Positions 9,166-18,260 are shown, counted from the stretch's first letter. The stretch: 64,000 nt of DNA from Alkalihalobacillus pseudalcaliphilus (GCA_001038565.1 LFJO01000005.1:406764-470763); one strand, 5' to 3'. Made by a program: numbers and translations. The notes: a model not told the origin generated them from the sequence alone.

Positions 9166-9304
9166 ACAAGTTTATGCACTATAATTTCAAGAATGGCAAA
9201 GCCAATTTGCTACGCCACCAACAAGAATGAAAGTTTGGTTTTGGCTCTTTGACTGTTGGCTCTTCGTTCATTTCGCCTTTGTTTTTTTCATTTTAATGAT
9301 AGTA

Positions 9305-9512
9305 AAATGGTTTTTTGAACTTGAGAATTAGCAATAACCCATCGGGTAGTCATGCGGAGACTCTCATGGGACGTAGTGGCATAGCCGAAATCCACTAGCG
9401 AAGCTAGTGGATTTCGGCACCACCCCATAGGACGCGGAGCATGATTTTCAGTAGCGATGAGCAAAACTCCGAACATGAGCATCAGCATGAACTTTCAAAT
9501 AAAAAATCAATC
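9305..9512. repeat. Dispersed mosaic repeat, family A copy 1
   Basis: Runs from GAACTTGAGAATTAG through GGACGTAGTGGC, an inner dyad CCACTAGC / GCTAGTGG, and ACCCCATAGGACGCGGAGCAT to AACTTTCAAATAAAA. It matches 14400-14605 along most of its length and 12665-12755 in its right half. The rest of 8591-9525 holds the 51-bp array and no gene I can support. Confidence 0.75.
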
Positions 9513-9524
9513 AAATTTTGTCAT

Positions 9525-9567
9525 TGTAAACATAGAGGTTTACAATCTATTTACATTTTGGTATTAT
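9525..9567 (+). promoter_or_regulatory. udk promoter with overlapping dyad
   Basis: TTTACA (9539-9544), a 17-bp spacer and TATTAT (9562-9567). The -35 box is the right arm of a perfect inverted repeat, TGTAAAC (9525-9531) and GTTTACA (9538-9544), separated by 6 bp, which could bind a repressor. Confidence 0.65.
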
Positions 9568-9657
9568 CGTTTGGCAACAACACTATTGTAGACATTATCC
9601 ATTACTTCATTTAATGGAGTCTAACGAATCTATATAGGATGAGAGAGAGGTTTGCTC

Positions 9658-10293
9658 ATGAGCACTAAACCAATCATCATTGGGGTGGCTGGAGGAACTG
9701 GCTCTGGAAAAACAACAGTAGCAAAAGAAATTTTTAGTCAGTTCAATGAAAAATCAATCGTATTAATTGAACAGGATGCATATTATAGAGACCAAAGTCA
9801 TCTAGATTTTGAGGAACGCCTGCAAACGAACTATGATCATCCACTTGCTTTTGATAACGATTTATTAATTAATCAGCTTGAAATGCTAGTAGAAGGAAAA
9901 TCGATTCAGAAACCAGTATATGACTATGCCAATCATACAAGATCGGATCAAACAATCTTAATTGAACCTAAAGACGTTATTATTTTAGAAGGTATTTTAA
10001 TTTTGGAAGATCAGCGGTTACGTGATATGATGGATATTAAATTATTTGTTGATACTGATGCTGATGTTCGAATTTTACGGAGACTAGTCCGTGATATAAA
10101 TGAGCGAGGTCGTTCCGTTGAGTCAGTTGTAGAGCAATATACAACGATCGTTCGCCCGATGCATTTACAATTTATCGAGCCCACTAAAAGATATGCGGAT
10201 ATTATCGTTCCAGAAGGTGGACAAAATCGAGTCGCTATTGATTTAATGGCAACAAAAATCCGTGCAATTATTGAAGAAAAAGTAATTTTGTAA
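9658..10293 (+). CDS. udk: Uridine kinase
   Basis: Phosphorylates uridine and cytidine with ATP or GTP in pyrimidine salvage. The 211-residue protein has the P-loop GGTGSGKTT (residues 12-20), the DHP substrate region, and the phosphoribulokinase/uridine kinase fold, at the usual bacterial length. ATG 9658 is chosen over TTG 9652 because the ribosome site GAGAGAGG (9643-9650) then has a 7-base spacing. Its own promoter lies at 9539-9567 and a terminator follows, so it appears monocistronic. Confidence 0.95.
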   Translation: MSTKPIIIGVAGGTGSGKTTVAKEIFSQFNEKSIVLIEQDAYYRDQSHLDFEERLQTNYDHPLAFDNDLLINQLEMLVEGKSIQKPVYDYANHTRSDQTILIEPKDVIILEGILILEDQRLRDMMDIKLFVDTDADVRILRRLVRDINERGRSVESVVEQYTTIVRPMHLQFIEPTKRYADIIVPEGGQNRVAIDLMATKIRAIIEEKVIL

Positions 10294-10306
10294 TAGGATA
10301 AGAACA

Positions 10307-10340
10307 GCGAGGTTGGAAATTTTACCAACCTTGCTTCTTT
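10307..10340 (+). terminator. Intrinsic terminator after udk
   Basis: GCGAGGTTGG (10307-10316) pairs with CCAACCTTGC (10325-10334), followed by TTCTTT. Confidence 0.8.
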
Positions 10341-10538
10341 AAAAATGAAGTGTCGTAAAGAAAGAGTTAAGCGGATTCATACTGACAAAAAGTAGAATAT
10401 GTACGTTTTATATAAATGAGGTCTTCCTAAAGGACAATCACGATTAATAAAATAAAACGACGCTCTTCTTTACACAGCAAGAAAATACAATAGTAAAACA
10501 ACAAATCGATCATGTAGAAAAAATGAGGAGTGACACAA

Positions 10539-11015
10539 ATGGCTGAAGAAAAAAAGCATTATATGACAGAAGAAGGGAAACGTAAATTAGAAGAGGAGTT
10601 AGAATACCTAAAGACAGAGCGTCGTAAAGAAGTCGTTGAGCGAATTAAAATTGCACGTAGCTTTGGTGACCTTTCGGAAAACTCCGAGTATGATTCAGCA
10701 AAAGAAGAGCAAGCGTTTGTTGAAGGACGTGTAGCACAGATTGAAAAAATGATCCGTAATGCTGTGATGATTGAGGAAGAAGAAGGCGGCAGCAATATTG
10801 TCACTTTAGGTAAAACGGTAAGATTTGTTGAACTTCCAGATGGTGATGAAGAAGTTTATACGATTGTAGGAAGTGCAGAGTCAGACCCGGCTGAAGGCAA
10901 AATTTCAAATGATTCACCAATGGCTAAGAGCCTATTAGGTCGTTCTGTTAGCGATCGTGTTGTCGTGAATACACCAGCTGGTGATATGGAACTAGAAATT
11001 TTAGAAATTAGCTAA
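10539..11015 (+). CDS. greA: Transcription elongation factor GreA
   Basis: Binds RNA polymerase in the secondary channel and stimulates cleavage of backtracked transcripts. The 158-residue protein has the N-terminal coiled coil (about 1-78, with the acidic tip in [15 protein letters not shown]) and the C-terminal FKBP-like domain with the [14 protein letters not shown] signature. ATG 10539 is chosen because GAGGAG (10525-10530) is 8 bases upstream; the GTG at 10530 overlaps that site. A terminator follows. Confidence 0.96.
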   Translation: MAEEKKHYMTEEGKRKLEEELEYLKTERRKEVVERIKIARSFGDLSENSEYDSAKEEQAFVEGRVAQIEKMIRNAVMIEEEEGGSNIVTLGKTVRFVELPDGDEEVYTIVGSAESDPAEGKISNDSPMAKSLLGRSVSDRVVVNTPAGDMELEILEIS

Positions 11016-11036
11016 TAGATAGCATCTCATATAAAG

Positions 11037-11070
11037 CAGGCTAGTAGATAAGTTCTATTAGCCTGTTTTA
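11037..11070 (+). terminator. Intrinsic terminator after greA
   Basis: CAGGCTAGTAGA (from 11037) pairs with TTCTATTAGCCTG (to 11065), followed by TTTTAC. Confidence 0.8.
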
Positions 11071-11188
11071 CTTTTTGATAATTTTATGCAAGATCCTAAA
11101 ATTGTTGGACTGCATTTTTAGTTGTAAATCAGCTATAATAGTGTGAACAGGAAAAAGAGAAAGAGCTTTTTAGGAGGAGAACGCGATT

Positions 11189-11815
11189 ATGTACGAATCA
11201 AGAAGAGACAGTCGAAAAAAGCAGCGCTTAAATCGTTTGCTTAACATAGCTATTATTATCGTTATTGCACTAATAGGTGTTTTTGCTTATCAAATATTCA
11301 AGCCTTCAAATGAAATGACAACAGAGGAAGACAGTCAAGAACAGCTTGAAAATGAACAACTTGACGGAGAGAATGTCGCTACAGAAGATGATGACGCTGA
11401 TAATGGGGGGACCGAAGAAGGGTTACCAGAAGAAGAAGGAAAAATAGAGGAAGACGAAAATCAGCAAGAACCTGATGAGAATGAAAACGAAAAAGAAGAA
11501 GACGCTAGAGAAGAAGAGGACGACTTAGAGCCAGTTGAAGATGGCGAATGGCAACCTATTGGTACAGAGCAATCAGGTGCTTATTCACATGATTTCAATG
11601 AAGGCAGTTTAAATTGGCAGGAAAAAGTGAGAGCCTTAAGTTATGCGACGGGCATTCCTCAAGATGAAATGACGGTTTGGTGGCTTGGTAATGGAGGATC
11701 GCCTCATCGTGTAAATGGTGTTGTCGCAGGTCCTGATGGACAGAAGTATGAAGTTCTTATGGAGTTTATTGAGGGGGAAGGTTGGTTACCTCTTGAAAAA
11801 AGCGAGACCAACTAG
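11189..11815 (+). CDS. yrrS: DUF1510 membrane-anchored protein YrrS
   Basis: A 208-residue protein with a basic N-terminal segment (RRDSRKKQRLNR), one transmembrane helix (about 20-42), a long very acidic low-complexity linker (about 48-115) and a C-terminal DUF1510 domain containing WQEKVRALSYATGIP. In B. subtilis yrrS is linked to the penicillin-binding protein gene pbpI; that gene is absent here. The ribosome site TAGGAGGAG is strong. The acidic linker is the part of the sequence most typical of alkaliphile surface proteins. Confidence 0.85.
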   Translation: MYESRRDSRKKQRLNRLLNIAIIIVIALIGVFAYQIFKPSNEMTTEEDSQEQLENEQLDGENVATEDDDADNGGTEEGLPEEEGKIEEDENQQEPDENENEKEEDAREEEDDLEPVEDGEWQPIGTEQSGAYSHDFNEGSLNWQEKVRALSYATGIPQDEMTVWWLGNGGSPHRVNGVVAGPDGQKYEVLMEFIEGEGWLPLEKSETN

Positions 11816-11839
11816 TTCTTTTATTGAATATATCATGGT

Positions 11840-11870
11840 AAAAGCACAGATTTTAGTTCTGTGCTTTTTA
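11840..11870. terminator. Bidirectional terminator between yrrS and the lipoprotein gene
   Basis: AAAAGCACAGA and TCTGTGCTTTTT form a perfect stem with A and T runs on opposite sides, so it can serve both convergent genes. Confidence 0.85.
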
Positions 11871-11898
11871 TCGATTTAAAAAATACAAAAAACTTTGC

Positions 11899-12474
11899 TT
11901 ATTTTACAATAAATTCAATTCTAGCTTGTAATTCAAAATTCTCAACGGGTTCAGATGTTTCAACATCGACAATTTGAAATTGAGCAAACCCATCCATGAT
12001 GTAAGAGCCAATTGGAAACTCTTGATTCATAATGGCACGCATGAAGTTTTGATACTCTCTTGGGTCATCACCGCCATAACCACCTCCACCCGTAAAGGCT
12101 TTACGTAAAGGCTGACCCTTAATTAACGTTGAATAAAGTAAAGGTTCATTCATAGCATAGTCAATTTTATAATCTCTTGTTTCTTCTACCATTGGAAAAT
12201 AAAAAGGTGAAGCCGCATGAGAAATAGTTACTTCATCTAATTCACCTATATACTCAAGCTCTGCATACACATCGACCATGTCATCCTCTGAATACTGTGC
12301 TTCTTCACTAACAAGTCGATAAATAAAATCACCTTCTATCACTTCAGCCGTTGTTGTCAAATCTTCTATATTCTTATTTGCAACACCCTCATTTATTTGT
12401 TCACTTTTACTACAAGCAATAAGGAAAAATAGCATCATCATACAGAGAATCATCATGCCCATACCTTTTCTCAT
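11899..12474 (-). CDS. Predicted lipoprotein of unknown function
   Basis: A 191-residue protein with a lipoprotein signal peptide: basic MRK start, hydrophobic core, and lipobox LIAC (cysteine near residue 21). The mature part looks beta-rich (FIYRLVSEEAQY, MVDVYAELEYIGE) and contains a glycine-rich loop GGGGYGG. It may have an immunoglobulin-like fold, but I recognise no named family. A ribosome site (AGAAGGG) precedes the ATG. It is convergent with yrrS and divergent from mtnN. Confidence 0.75.
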   Translation of the reverse strand: MRKGMGMMILCMMMLFFLIACSKSEQINEGVANKNIEDLTTTAEVIEGDFIYRLVSEEAQYSEDDMVDVYAELEYIGELDEVTISHAASPFYFPMVEETRDYKIDYAMNEPLLYSTLIKGQPLRKAFTGGGGYGGDDPREYQNFMRAIMNQEFPIGSYIMDGFAQFQIVDVETSEPVENFELQARIEFIVK

Positions 12475-12597
12475 ATCATCACAACCCTTCTCATTTCTTA
12501 TCTATACATATAACGAAACGAGATACAAAAAAGTAACAAAAAGAGAGAGGTCACGTATCAAGAGTCGTATTCAATACTAACGATGATGGAGTATCAG

Positions 12598-12755
12598 GAA
12601 AACTCTTATACAAAAACAACATGGAGAAGTCCATTTCACTTCGCCACCAATAAAGATAAAAGTCAGCGCCACCCCGCAGGACGCGGAGCATCATTTTCAG
12701 GAGCGACGAGTAGTGCTCCATGTTCGCCCTAATTTTCATACAAAACACAACATGA
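12598..12755. repeat. Dispersed mosaic repeat, family A copy 3 with a D-type segment
   Basis: Left part: AACATGGAGAAGTCCATTTC and CTTCGCCACCAATAAAGAT, related to segments near 13690 and 30737. Right part: CGCCACCCCGCAGGACGCGG and AGCATCATTTTCAGGAGCGA, matching the copies at 9.4 and 14.5 kb. No gene is supported in 12475-12842 apart from this. Confidence 0.65.
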
Positions 12756-12842
12756 TCTTTCCATCAAATATGTGTATACTTGTATAGGTTAATCAATCAA
12801 CGATAATTAAAAAATAGATCAATACTAAAGGTGGTAATCAAC

Positions 12843-13538
12843 ATGACAATTGGAATCATTGGTGCTATGGAAGAAGAAGTAGAATTATTAAAAACAAAAT
12901 TAGATAATCGCAAGGAAACAACCATTGCTGGCTGCGAATTTCACCAAGGCACAATTAATAATAAAGAAATTGTATTATTAAAATCAGGCATTGGAAAAGT
13001 AAATGCAGCTATTGGAACAACTTTACTAATCCAATTATTTAAACCTACTGCAATCATTAATACCGGCTCAGCAGGAGGCTTTAACGAAACGTTAGAAGTT
13101 GGGAATATTGTGATTTCAACAGAAGTACGTTATAACGATGTAGACGCAACTGTATTTGGTTACGAGTTTGGACAAGTTCCGCAAATGCCAGCCTCTTATC
13201 AACCGAGTGAACATTTGGTACACGTAGCAGAGCGTGCAGCAGAGAAAGTAGGTGTACATTCACTAAAAGGACTTGTATTATCGGGTGACTCCTTTATGAG
13301 TGACCCCAATCGTGTATTAGAGCTTAAACAAATGTTTCAATCACCAGCTTGTGCGGAAATGGAAGCTGGAGCCATAGCACAAGTTTGTCACCAGTTCGAA
13401 ATACCATTTGTTATTATCCGCTCATTATCCGATATTGCAGGTCAAGACGCGAAACTTTCCTATGAGCAATTTTTAAAAACCGCATCGGTGAACTCTGCCA
13501 ATCAAGTGTTACTCATGGTTCAAGAATTATCAGCATAA
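12843..13538 (+). CDS. mtnN: 5'-methylthioadenosine/S-adenosylhomocysteine nucleosidase
   Basis: Hydrolyses MTA and SAH to adenine and the thioribose product in the activated-methyl and methionine salvage cycles. The 231-residue protein has the family length and all the key residues of E. coli MTAN at the same numbers: E12, E174 (in AEMEAGA) and D197 (in SLSDIAG). ATG 12843 is chosen because AAAGGTGG (12827-12834) lies 8 bases upstream. In B. subtilis mccA, mccB and yrhC follow; here only yrhC remains. Confidence 0.95.
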   Translation: MTIGIIGAMEEEVELLKTKLDNRKETTIAGCEFHQGTINNKEIVLLKSGIGKVNAAIGTTLLIQLFKPTAIINTGSAGGFNETLEVGNIVISTEVRYNDVDATVFGYEFGQVPQMPASYQPSEHLVHVAERAAEKVGVHSLKGLVLSGDSFMSDPNRVLELKQMFQSPACAEMEAGAIAQVCHQFEIPFVIIRSLSDIAGQDAKLSYEQFLKTASVNSANQVLLMVQELSA

Positions 13539-13549
13539 GCGACAATAAA

Positions 13550-13860
13550 AAACCGACGAACGTATTAAAGTAATAAAATGTTAACCGCTAGTTGTGCCCT
13601 AAGCCCAGTTAGGCAGTTGTTTATGCAGGACGCATAACATGAATGGCAAAAGTGACCAGTAAAGAGCCGAGATGAACAAAAGTTTTAAAACGCACATAGT
13701 GAAGCCCAATTCACCCTTTGCCACTACCAATAAAAAAAGAGAGTAGTTACTCATCAGGATTAGCGTCCAAAAACAAAGTCATAAAGGTCAAATCACCTTG
13801 AAAATGAGCATTACTCGTTGAACTTCATACAAAAACCTCCTGATATTACCATCTTAAAAT
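13550..13860. repeat. Mosaic intergenic repeat region between mtnN and yrhC
   Basis: Contains CACATAGTGAAGCCCAATTC and TTTGCCACTACCAATAAAAA (13688-13735), related to segments at 12.6 and 30.7 kb, and other repeat-like scraps such as CAGGACGCATAACATGAATG. No coding frame is supported. This is where mccA-mccB would sit in the B. subtilis order. Confidence 0.5.
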
Positions 13861-13904
13861 GTGCATATTCCATGTTAAAATGTGCATAGATAGGAGGGGG
13901 ATTT

Positions 13905-14144
13905 ATGTCAGAGAAAGAAATGAAGGAGCTTGAAGGAAAAGTAGCAGACTTTAATCGGTTTAGATTTATACTTCTTTCATTAAGTACTATCCTTTTCCTT
14001 GGCGTTATCGTACCTGTAGATGGAAAGCTAGCGTGGATCCCACCGCTATTAATATCGGGTGTATTTCTTTTAATTGCTAGTGCTTTATATTGTCATTTCG
14101 AAACAATGAAAGCAACAAAAAAGCTAATGGAAAAACAAAATTAA
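13905..14144 (+). CDS. yrhC: YrhC-like small membrane protein
   Basis: A 79-residue protein with a charged N-terminus (EGKVADFNRFRF) and two transmembrane helices (about 22-42 and 47-66), ending in a lysine-rich cytosolic tail. Size, layout and the motif EGKVADF fit the YrhC family, and the position downstream of mtnN agrees. Function is unknown. The ribosome site TAGGAGGGGG is very strong. A terminator follows. Confidence 0.7.
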   Translation: MSEKEMKELEGKVADFNRFRFILLSLSTILFLGVIVPVDGKLAWIPPLLISGVFLLIASALYCHFETMKATKKLMEKQN

Positions 14145-14191
14145 CTTCTAATAAAATGGAATCATTCATAGTAATAACTAACTTGTCTCTA

Positions 14192-14234
14192 AGCCAAATT
14201 TCTTCTCCAAAAAGGAAAGGAGTTTGGTTTTTTT
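14192..14234 (+). terminator. Terminator after yrhC
   Basis: CCAAA and TTTGG form the base of a hairpin, extended by CTTCTCC / GGAAAGGAG pairing with bulges, followed by TTTTTTT. Confidence 0.6.
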
Positions 14235-14397
14235 ATGTCAAAAATTGATTTAATAGTAAGATAACCTGTTCATTTGAAATGAAAAATTATAAGATAAGAA
14301 TAAGAAATCGTACAAGTTACATAATTAAGACAAAAGAAACACAACAGTGCCAGACATAATGTTTGTAAGTTCTACTATTAAACTAAATGTTATTAGG

Positions 14398-14610
14398 TTT
14401 CTTAAACTTGAGAATTTGAGGTTAACCGAAGCAGGCGAGTTAGATGAAGACTTCAATTGGACTTGGACGTAGTGGCGGGCTGAAATCCACTGGAGAAGCT
14501 AGTTAGTTCAGCGCCACCCCACAGGACGCCAAGCATAATTTTGGGGAGCGATGAGATAGCTCCGCATATCAGCTTTAAGCAACTTTCAAATAAAACCCAC
14601 ATAGTTGAGC
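14398..14610. repeat. Dispersed mosaic repeat, family A copy 2
   Basis: Shares with 9305-9512 the ordered blocks AAACTTGAGAATT, GGACGTAGTGGC, GAAATCCACT, CGCCACCCCACAGGACGC, AGCGATGAG and AACTTTCAAATAAAA. The stretch 14250-14397 shows nothing I can name. Confidence 0.75.
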
Positions 14611-14726
14611 CAAAACTGCCCCACCACGAACAAAGATGAAAGTCCTCTATCGCCACCTTAAGGTTCATAAGGAATTGTGAAGATACGGAGGCCAAACCTC
14701 GGAGTATCTGTACAAAGTGGTCATTC

Positions 14727-14896
14727 ATATGTAGTGGCGACTGTTCAATCTGTTGGCCCGTTTACAACTCGATCACCATTAGGAGTCGGCTGAACAAAAA
14801 GGGCACATTGTCCTGATAAGGTCATTTATCGTAAGATGGATGACGAGCTAACTTCAAGGCATAACCCATCGCCCAAAAGTAACTTTCATATAAAAG
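14727..14896. repeat. Dispersed repeat, family B copy 1 (about 165 bp)
   Basis: Begins TAGTGGCGACTGTTCAA and ends AAGTAACTTTCATATAAAA. It matches 25929-26097 almost base for base over its whole length, with scattered substitutions and small indels. Confidence 0.88.
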
Positions 14897-14920
14897 AAAC
14901 ACTATTAGGAGAGAATACAT

Positions 14921-16417
14921 TTGATTAAACAGACAAAAAGACCGTTCATTTTAGCCGCCATTATGTTAGCAATGTTTGTCTCAGCCGTTGAAGCTACCAT
15001 TGTTGCAACCGTTATGCCAGGTATTGTGGTAGACCTTGGCGGATTTTCATTATTTAGCTGGGTTTTCTCTGCTTATTTATTAATGCAAGTTATGACAATA
15101 CCGATTTATGGGAAATTAGCAGATATGTATGGCCGAAAAAAGATATTCGCCATCGGTATGTTCTTTTTTCTATTAGGCTCCTTATTATGTGGATTCTCAA
15201 CATCAATGGAAATGCTTATTTTAAGTAGACTCATTCAAGGAATTGGTGCAGGAGCTGTTCAACCAATGGCGACGACGATCATTGGAGACATTTATACGAA
15301 GGAAGAAAGGGCCAATATTCAAGGATATTTATCTAGTGTTTGGGGGATTTCAGCAGTGGCTGGTCCGCTTATTGGTGCGACAATTGTTCAATACTTTCAT
15401 TGGGCATGGGTATTCTGGGTTAATATCCCGCTTGGCATATTTTCAGTTATTATCATCATTATTTTTCTAAAGGAACCCGTAAATCAAACGAAACAGCAGG
15501 TCGACTTTGTTGGAGCGTTCTTACTATTAATAGCCATAGCCTCGGTTATGATTTTATTTTTAGAAACTGGTTTAAGCTGGACATGGCAAGATCCAATATT
15601 CTGGGGACTACTAATACTAGCTATGATTTGTTTTGTCTTGTTTATTTACCAAGAGAACAGAGTGAAAGATCCCATTATGACGTTATCACTCTGGCAAAAA
15701 AAAGATGTAGCTATCGCTAATATTGCTTCTTTTTCGACGGGAGCTGTCCTTTTAGCCATATCAAGTTTTTTACCAACATATGTGCAAGGAGCATTATCAG
15801 CAACGCCACTCATAGCGGGGTTGACCCTCACTGTTATTTCAATTGGTTGGCCACTATCAGCGATGATTGCAGGGAAAATTCTATTAAAGATAGGGTTTAG
15901 AAGTACTGCTTTAATTGGAGCAACGAGTCTAGTCATTGGGACGGTTTGTTATAATGTATTACCGTGGCTCTCTACTCCAGCTATTGCAGCAGTAGGTTCC
16001 TTTTTTATTGGGATGGGCTTAGGTTTTATGACGACAACCTTTATTGTCTCGATTCAATCAGCTGTTGAATGGAAAGTGAGGGGAGAAGCAACCTCACTAA
16101 ACTTGTTTATGAGACAACTAGGAGGTAGTGTAGGGGTTGCTTTTTTAGGTGGTTTACTGAATTATCGCATCAAACAAGTTCTAGAAAGCAGTCAGGATCA
16201 ATTAGGGTTTGAGCCTACTTTAGATGCGGTTAGCTCTATCCTAGAAGGTGAACAAAATCAAATGCTCAGTTCTTTTGAACAAATGGTCATTCAACAGGGC
16301 TTACAGGAAGGATATCAAGTTTTATTTATCGCTTTACTAATGCTTGCAGCCATCACCTTTGTAACGGTGATGTTCTTACCAAAGGATCAGATTGAACAAA
16401 CAAAGCAACAAACGTAA
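14921..16417 (+). CDS. DHA2-type MFS multidrug efflux transporter
   Basis: A 498-residue polytopic protein with about 14 transmembrane helices, typical of the drug:H+ antiporter-2 (EmrB/QacA) family. The loop 2-3 motif GKLADMYGRKK and the motif C-like region in helix 5 (GISAVAGPLIGA) are present. It should export lipophilic or cationic compounds using the proton or sodium gradient; the substrate is unknown. The start is TTG 14921, 6 bases after AGGAGAG. It ends 5 bp before the convergent Nudix gene, with no clear terminator between. Confidence 0.9.
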   Translation: MIKQTKRPFILAAIMLAMFVSAVEATIVATVMPGIVVDLGGFSLFSWVFSAYLLMQVMTIPIYGKLADMYGRKKIFAIGMFFFLLGSLLCGFSTSMEMLILSRLIQGIGAGAVQPMATTIIGDIYTKEERANIQGYLSSVWGISAVAGPLIGATIVQYFHWAWVFWVNIPLGIFSVIIIIIFLKEPVNQTKQQVDFVGAFLLLIAIASVMILFLETGLSWTWQDPIFWGLLILAMICFVLFIYQENRVKDPIMTLSLWQKKDVAIANIASFSTGAVLLAISSFLPTYVQGALSATPLIAGLTLTVISIGWPLSAMIAGKILLKIGFRSTALIGATSLVIGTVCYNVLPWLSTPAIAAVGSFFIGMGLGFMTTTFIVSIQSAVEWKVRGEATSLNLFMRQLGGSVGVAFLGGLLNYRIKQVLESSQDQLGFEPTLDAVSSILEGEQNQMLSSFEQMVIQQGLQEGYQVLFIALLMLAAITFVTVMFLPKDQIEQTKQQT

Positions 16418-16422
16418 ATGGT

Positions 16423-17052
16423 TTATTTGTCACGTGTTAACTCGAGAAAATGTTTTAAAATGCGGGCTGTTAAACCCCAGATATGATAGTTCTCAAATGT
16501 ATAGAAATATTCTTCATAGGCAAATTGTCTTTGTAAATAGGCTTCTTTATTAGGAATACGGTCAAATGGGAAGCGTGTATCATCGGCAAGCTTCATCTTT
16601 AACATAAAAGGTTCGACATGATAATTAAGTAAATAATGTAATGGCACTGTAAAGGTATGGTCTACCTCATCCTTGTTCACATGTAATGTATGAGCATCGT
16701 TAATAAAAGCGACAAACGGGAAGATGATGCCCCGGTTCGGTGTGACCAAATAGTCTAGAGGGGCAATAATCGTGGCATTTTGTGGGAAGATCCCAATTTC
16801 TTCTTCCATTTCTCTTAGTGCGGCAGCTTCATTACTTTCATCTGTTGCATCAACACGCCCTCCCGGAAAACAGATTTCACTAGGCTGTGAATGTAAGGAG
16901 TGAGCGCGCACTTCAAACAAAACAGAAATACCGTTTTCTGTTTCAAGTAAAGGGATAACGACTGCAGAATGTTTAGGTGATTGCAACCCCATGATATTTG
17001 CTTGGCGTCCATTGAGCTTATTTATGATTGCTTCTTTTGAAAAATGTTGCAA
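16423..17052 (-). CDS. Nudix hydrolase, CoA pyrophosphatase type
   Basis: A 209-residue protein with a complete Nudix box (GGRVDATDESNEAAALREME followed by EEIG), in which the REMEEE core supplies the metal-binding glutamates. An upstream stretch (SAVVIPLLETENGISVLFEVRA) fits the YeaB/NudL subfamily that cleaves CoA and its derivatives. Substrate assignment is by family resemblance. The ATG follows a GGGGGCC/GGGG-rich ribosome site. It lies downstream of lplJ on the same strand, 215 bp away. Confidence 0.85.
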   Translation of the reverse strand: MQHFSKEAIINKLNGRQANIMGLQSPKHSAVVIPLLETENGISVLFEVRAHSLHSQPSEICFPGGRVDATDESNEAAALREMEEEIGIFPQNATIIAPLDYLVTPNRGIIFPFVAFINDAHTLHVNKDEVDHTFTVPLHYLLNYHVEPFMLKMKLADDTRFPFDRIPNKEAYLQRQFAYEEYFYTFENYHIWGLTARILKHFLELTRDK

Positions 17053-17217
17053 TGAGTGGCCCCCTTTCTCATTTTGTGATCCGAAGATTTGGGAAAGTTA
17101 TTTTTACTGTGAGAAGATATTACAAACAAGCAGTTACTTTTCTGAAATTAAGGTACATTAAGTATAGGAAAGGTCAAAGACCTAGCTTCCAAAATGTTCT
17201 CTCTACTCTCCCCATTG

Positions 17218-17252
17218 GAGCGATTCGAAACGTCGAATCGCTCATTTTTTTT
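17218..17252 (+). terminator. Strong plus-strand terminator without an upstream plus-strand gene
   Basis: A perfect 11-bp stem (GAGCGATTCGA at 17218-17228, loop AACG, TCGAATCGCTC at 17233-17243) is followed by AT and eight T. On the minus strand, the direction of lplJ, no T run follows. The plus strand between 17053 and 17218 has no annotated gene. Confidence 0.85.
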
Positions 17253-17267
17253 ACACGGGCAATCAAA

Positions 17268-18260
17268 TTAGTATAAGAGACTTAAAAATTCTTCTTCCGT
17301 AATTGCACCAAAATAATGTTTAAGATTTGTATTTGTTAATTCAGCTTTTAAGGCAGTTGGCTCGTAAGAAATGCCAATTAGTAATTGCTCAATATCTTTA
17401 ACATCACCTACACCAAAAAAGTCGCCATATATTTTGCAGTCAACTATTTTCCCTTTTTTAACATTGATACGTAAATCAATCGTTCCTACTGGGAAACGCT
17501 TGGAACGTTGCAAGTCAAAAGCTGGTGATTTACCATAGTTCCAATCCCAATTACGGTAACGTTCTGCAGAAATTTGGTCGATTCCCTTCCAGTCTTCTTC
17601 CGTTAAATCTACTTTAGGAATTTCTTCTAGATCGGCAAAGATCGATTGTAAAAGGACTTGCTTCAATTCATTTACCGTCATAGGTTTGTCTAAAAATTCT
17701 TCAATATTTGCGACACGGCTACGAATCGATTTAATTCCTTTGGAACGGATTTTTTCATCTTTTACTTTTAGGGCAGAAACGACATTTTCTATTTCTGAAG
17801 AGAGCATTAAAGTACCATGACTAAACATTCTACCCTTTGTCGAAAATTGTGCATTTCCAGATATTTTTCTTTCGCCTACTAGTAGGTCATTCCGTCCACT
17901 AAGTTCGGCATTTACACCTAAATGATTTAAAGCTTTGACTACAGGTTCTGTAAACTTTTTGAAGTTATGAAAAGATTCACCGTCATCTTTAGTAATAAAG
18001 CTAAAATTTAGGTTACCTAAATCGTGATAAACCGCTCCGCCACCAGATAAACGTCGTACGACATGCAGCTCATTTTCTTTTACATAATCTAAATTAATTT
18101 CTTCAATCGTATTTTGGTTTTTACCAATAATGATGGAAGGTTCATTTACATAAAAAAGTAAATAAGAATGTTCAGGGTCTAAATGTTTTAACGCATATTC
18201 CTCAATCGCTAAATTAATGCGAGGGTCTGTGATATTTGAGTTATCAATAAATTTCATCAT
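17268..18260 (-). CDS. lplJ: Lipoate--protein ligase LplJ
   Basis: Attaches free lipoate to lipoyl domains of 2-oxoacid dehydrogenases and the glycine cleavage system through lipoyl-AMP. The 330-residue protein has the LplA-type catalytic domain: RRLSGGGAVYHDLGNLNFS (lipoyl-AMP loop), GRNDLLVGERKISGNAQ with the catalytic lysine, and SHGTLM. The C-terminal part (from about 245) is the accessory LplA_C domain. AGGAGGT precedes the first of two ATGs by about 7 bases. Confidence 0.93.
   Translation of the reverse strand: MMKFIDNSNITDPRINLAIEEYALKHLDPEHSYLLFYVNEPSIIIGKNQNTIEEINLDYVKENELHVVRRLSGGGAVYHDLGNLNFSFITKDDGESFHNFKKFTEPVVKALNHLGVNAELSGRNDLLVGERKISGNAQFSTKGRMFSHGTLMLSSEIENVVSALKVKDEKIRSKGIKSIRSRVANIEEFLDKPMTVNELKQVLLQSIFADLEEIPKVDLTEEDWKGIDQISAERYRNWDWNYGKSPAFDLQRSKRFPVGTIDLRINVKKGKIVDCKIYGDFFGVGDVKDIEQLLIGISYEPTALKAELTNTNLKHYFGAITEEEFLSLLY

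Noticed and set aside
8669-9179. Two long minus-strand frames of 164 and 136 codons with 17-residue repeats
   Set aside because: They are a consequence of a 51-bp (17-codon) tandem array. No ribosome site, signal peptide or family match supports them, and the unit is open in more than one frame.
17028-17276. An 82-codon plus-strand frame
   Set aside because: It reads through the strong terminator at 17218-17252 and overlaps two minus-strand genes.
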